Positions 5,652 through 7,566 of a stretch of DNA of 7,566 nt are shown piece after piece. The notes below the pieces were generated by a model. The model searched no databases. It was not told where the DNA came from and saw only the letters and a program-made list of their open reading frames with translations. The stretch spans positions 1-7,566 of the forward strand of contig JAESTN010000330.1 in NCBI GenBank assembly GCA_016763595.1, read 5' to 3'. Origin of the DNA: Flavobacteriaceae bacterium (GTDB taxonomy: Bacteria; Bacteroidota; Bacteroidia; Flavobacteriales; Flavobacteriaceae). Made by a program: the position numbers and the translations under genes. Each line of letters opens with the position of its first letter. Positions within the stretch are counted from its first letter, which is position 1.

Positions 5652-6188
5652 TTATTTTATTTTCAATGAGCGCATTATTTCATCCGCCGTTTGCTCCCAT
5701 TCAGCAATGCTTTTTTCAGTACAATTAAATGTCAAAAGTAGTAACTTCCCATTCAAATCAGTAAAGAACATTACATTGTATATTTTCGTGTCAATTGCAG
5801 GAGTAATTAACTTTAAATACCCTACTTTTTGTCCGTTAATTTCTTTCACTCCTGAACCTCTCCATTCGGCAGAAGGATACATTTTTTTAAACGCGTTTAC
5901 AAAATTTTCTACATAGGATGCTATTAAATCTTGACTAGCTTTATTTTGCGTTAAGTTCAAAGCAACATTTATTCCGCCACTTTCGTTCGAATATACAAGT
6001 GTCGGTCTCCTTTCAGAAGGATATTTTAGCTTCATCAATTCTTCAGGCATTATATCAAATTTTTTCGGAATTTTCAATTCAACTTTGCCATCTAATAAAG
6101 ACTTTAATTCAAGCTCGATTTCTCCAATTGTCATTGAGAGTAGTGGAATTAAAAGCATTCCAATAAACATTAGTTTTAAATTCTTCAT
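5652..6188 (-). CDS. exported PsbP/DUF1795-like protein
   Basis: This 178-residue protein begins with a typical Sec signal peptide: MKNLKLMFIGMLLIPLLSMT has two lysines, then a hydrophobic core, with cleavage probably near residue 22. There is no lipobox Cys, so it is expected to be periplasmic or secreted. The mature part reads as the Mog1/PsbP-like alpha-beta fold found in DUF1795-type proteins. It has DGKVELKIPKKFDIMPEE, a KYPSERRPTLVYSNESGG block, VALNLTQN, the helix with 'FVNAFKKMYPSAEW', INGQKVGYLKLITP, and the end block LLLTFNCTEKSIAEWEQTA followed by MRSLKIK. Related small proteins lie near toxin or stress loci in various bacteria, but no biochemical role is established. It is downstream of the NAD-kinase-like gene, separated by 152 bases that include a hairpin, so it may have its own promoter. 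Family assignment is from pattern recall. Confidence 0.75.
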   Translation of the reverse strand: MKNLKLMFIGMLLIPLLSMTIGEIELELKSLLDGKVELKIPKKFDIMPEELMKLKYPSERRPTLVYSNESGGINVALNLTQNKASQDLIASYVENFVNAFKKMYPSAEWRGSGVKEINGQKVGYLKLITPAIDTKIYNVMFFTDLNGKLLLLTFNCTEKSIAEWEQTADEIMRSLKIK

Positions 6189-6233
6189 TTGGTTTGTAAT
6201 TCTTTGGTTTTAATTGATGTTAATGGTCTTTAA

Positions 6234-6270
6234 GGGTTTAAAACACATTCCTTTTCGGGTTTTAAATCCC
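6234..6270. repeat. hairpin in the gap between NAD-kinase-like and PsbP-like genes
   Basis: GGGTTTAAAAC (6234-6244) pairs with GTTTTAAATCCC (6259-6270): eight perfect pairs, a one-base bulge and three G-C pairs, with a 14-base loop. On the minus strand it lies 70 bases after the NAD-kinase-like stop and 45 bases before the next start, so it could be an attenuator, an mRNA-processing hairpin or a weak terminator. No T-run follows on either strand. A second weaker stem, GCCA/TGGC, lies at 6285-6302. Confidence 0.4.
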
Positions 6271-6340
6271 GTTTCTTAAAATGCGCCAACTTGTGGTCTG
6301 GCAAATATCCCTTATTATTTTTGTCCTTTATTGTATAACG

Positions 6341-7258
6341 TTATTTCTCTACGATGTTGGCTGTTTCTTTGGCTATTCCAATTGTTGCAATTGCACCACT
6401 ATTGAAATTTAAAAAATCCTTTTCAATTCCGTCACTAAATATAATTCCATTATTTGGCATAAATGATTCTATTGTCAATGTGCTATTTCTAATAATCCCT
6501 GCAGTCATTTCTGTTTGAGTTCTTAAACTCTTGAATGGTTCTCTAACTGCAAAAAGTAAATCATTTTCTTTTAATTTAGGTTGTTTTAACGTGAGATTTT
6601 TCTCAAACATATTTGTAACACCGTAGGCCATATTAAAAATTGAACTTAACCAACCGGTTGAACCTGCTGGAGTAGACACTATGATTCCACTTGAAGAGTG
6701 CTGTTCCGTTTTATTTTTGAATGTTATTTTGTACCGTGCCGAAACGTGAGAGGAAGCTCCTATAAATAAATCATTAAAAGCAAGCAATCTTTGACCATCA
6801 TTTAATTTTGCTTCGGCAAAATTCATAATCTTTGAATTGTATTTATTGGTCATTACATTTTCTACTCCTTCAATAAAATTTGTTATATTAAATGGCAACA
6901 GTATTCCATCATATCTTTCGGTGTCTGGATTTACAGCAATTATCGGTTGGTTATCTGAATATTTTGCCGTGTTCGCTACAAGTCCATCTTGTCCAATAAC
7001 AACAATTATATTATTCTTAGAAAAAATATAAGAAGAAACATATTGTCTATCTATTGTTTTATTTTTAATTACTTTAGACAGTTGAGTTTGTAAAGAATTT
7101 AATGCGTTTTTAAAAATCTCATCTTCGATTTCGTATTCTTCAAAATTACCACCAAGTCTTTCAATGTAAAACTTAGCTTGTGCCTTCGTATTAAATCTTT
7201 CAATAAGTGTTTCAAGACGCGTTTTACTCTTTACAATTATTGCATACTCGAAACTCAT
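6341..7258 (-). CDS. NAD-kinase-fold protein (ATP-NAD kinase family, GQDG variant)
   Basis: This 305-residue protein has the two-domain layout of the ATP-NAD kinase family, which phosphorylates NAD to NADP. After an 80-residue extension that carries its own signature (TRLETLIERFNTKAQAKFYI, 13-32) come VVIGQDGLVANTAKY (86-100) and AVNPDTERYDGILLPF (108-123). Next are AFNDLFIG (160-167), corresponding to the family's LNE motif, and SGIIVSTPAGSTGWL (190-204), the STPTGSTAY-equivalent. FSDGIEKDFL (274-283) matches the late 'DG' motif. Asp91 of the diphosphate loop is kept, but the second Gly of GGDG is Gln90, Thr is Leu93, and Glu of LNE is Asp163, so it is a distinct subfamily whose substrate may differ. 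There is no signal peptide. Its ATG overlaps the stop of the SPFH gene by one base (TAATG), implying coupled translation and a joint role. Databases sometimes label such proteins 'sugar kinase'. Confidence 0.85.
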   Translation of the reverse strand: MSFEYAIIVKSKTRLETLIERFNTKAQAKFYIERLGGNFEEYEIEDEIFKNALNSLQTQLSKVIKNKTIDRQYVSSYIFSKNNIIVVIGQDGLVANTAKYSDNQPIIAVNPDTERYDGILLPFNITNFIEGVENVMTNKYNSKIMNFAEAKLNDGQRLLAFNDLFIGASSHVSARYKITFKNKTEQHSSSGIIVSTPAGSTGWLSSIFNMAYGVTNMFEKNLTLKQPKLKENDLLFAVREPFKSLRTQTEMTAGIIRNSTLTIESFMPNNGIIFSDGIEKDFLNFNSGAIATIGIAKETANIVEK

Positions 7259-7566
7259 TATTTGGCTTTCCCTTTTTCGTTTAATATAGAATCTAATAAA
7301 TCAGGACTTATATTTAAGTTTCCTATTTTATCCGCATTGCTTGCTAATTCTCTAAATGCAAGTGAAATATTAAATCTTGGATCTGAATTATTATTTAGGG
7401 CTGTTAAGGTTTTCCAATCCATATTTCGATATGGTTTTAAAGTAGTTTCTAAAACATAGCCTTTTGTTTCAGCTTCTTTTTTGTCATTTTCTGTTTTTTG
7501 TTCAATGAGTGATTTGCGTTGATTTTCTACCGAAATATCTGCCTCCAAATTCATTTCTCTCAATTT
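7258..7566 (-). CDS. SPFH/band-7 domain protein, C-terminal fragment
   Basis: Only the last ~102 residues are in view; the frame is open to the right edge, so the true start and the SPFH domain itself lie outside. What remains is a charged helical stretch (NLEADISVENQRKSLIEQKT, then ENDKKEAETKGY), as in the coiled-coil that follows the SPFH domain. It leads into a compact tail with DWKTLTALNNNSDPRFNISL, AFRELASNADKIGNL and NISPDLLDSIL. I know this tail from bacterial band-7/SPFH proteins that sit beside NAD-kinase-like genes. SPFH proteins oligomerise on membranes and act as scaffolds. The TAATG overlap with the kinase-like gene downstream makes a two-gene unit very likely. The apparent start at 7563 (TTG) is internal, not a real start. 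Confidence is limited by truncation. Confidence 0.75.
   Translation of the reverse strand, partial: KLREMNLEADISVENQRKSLIEQKTENDKKEAETKGYVLETTLKPYRNMDWKTLTALNNNSDPRFNISLAFRELASNADKIGNLNISPDLLDSILNEKGKAK

Noticed and set aside
5557..5916. Plus-strand open frame of 119 codons opposite the PsbP-like gene
   Set aside because: It lies mostly antisense to a gene with a clear signal peptide and family motifs, and its translation is rich in Phe, Ser and Ile without any recognisable domain.
6281..6345. True integron attC site after the NAD-kinase-like gene
   Set aside because: The end words (GTTATAC and GTTGGC) do not pair as the inverse core sites of attC must, no integrase is visible, and the central stem is only four pairs.

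Overview
The window looks like a piece of a Bacteroidota chromosome, most likely from the class Flavobacteriia. The evidence is AT-rich DNA, genes with little or no Shine-Dalgarno sequence, and protein families typical of that group: a LytTR response regulator, a DinB_2 protein that begins with a 'PYY' block, a short Crp/Fnr regulator that ends at its recognition helix, and an SPFH plus NAD-kinase-like pair. No tRNA, rRNA, CRISPR array, integrase or intact insertion sequence is visible. Apart from the first gene, every supported gene is on the minus strand.

Left part (1-1891). The 3' part of a LytTR-type response regulator runs in from the left edge on the plus strand and converges on a compact three-gene minus-strand operon: a DinB/YfiT-like metal-binding protein (GTG start), a small four-helix membrane protein, and a DUF3052-like protein. 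The last two overlap by one base (TAATG), and the first two are 7 bases apart.

Middle part (1990-4848). These are separately spaced minus-strand genes. First is a GyrI-like/AraC effector-binding domain that appears to be a lipoprotein. Next is a roughly 250-base non-coding stretch holding a palindrome and a protein-like reading frame broken by one stop, then a 104-residue unknown protein with a GTG start. After these come an extended-SDR NAD(P)-dependent epimerase/reductase and, directly upstream of it, a Crp/Fnr-type regulator. A 16-base imperfect palindrome lies between those two genes. The epimerase gene is followed by a long hairpin. A degenerate copy of what looks like a dispersed palindromic element lies upstream of the regulator.

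Right part (4947-7566). A divergent adenylate kinase and a secreted PsbP/DUF1795-like protein are followed, at the right edge, by a tightly coupled pair: the C-terminal part of an SPFH/band-7 membrane scaffold protein, overlapping by one base (TAATG) with a NAD-kinase-fold protein. The kinase-like protein carries GQDG in place of the usual GGDG. This pair, with two more small-molecule or nucleotide-related genes just downstream on the same strand, is the most interesting part of the window. Nothing here is a proven new system. The strongest candidates for a closer look are the SPFH/NADK-like unit, the exported effector-binding domain, and the possible decayed gene at 2614-2814.
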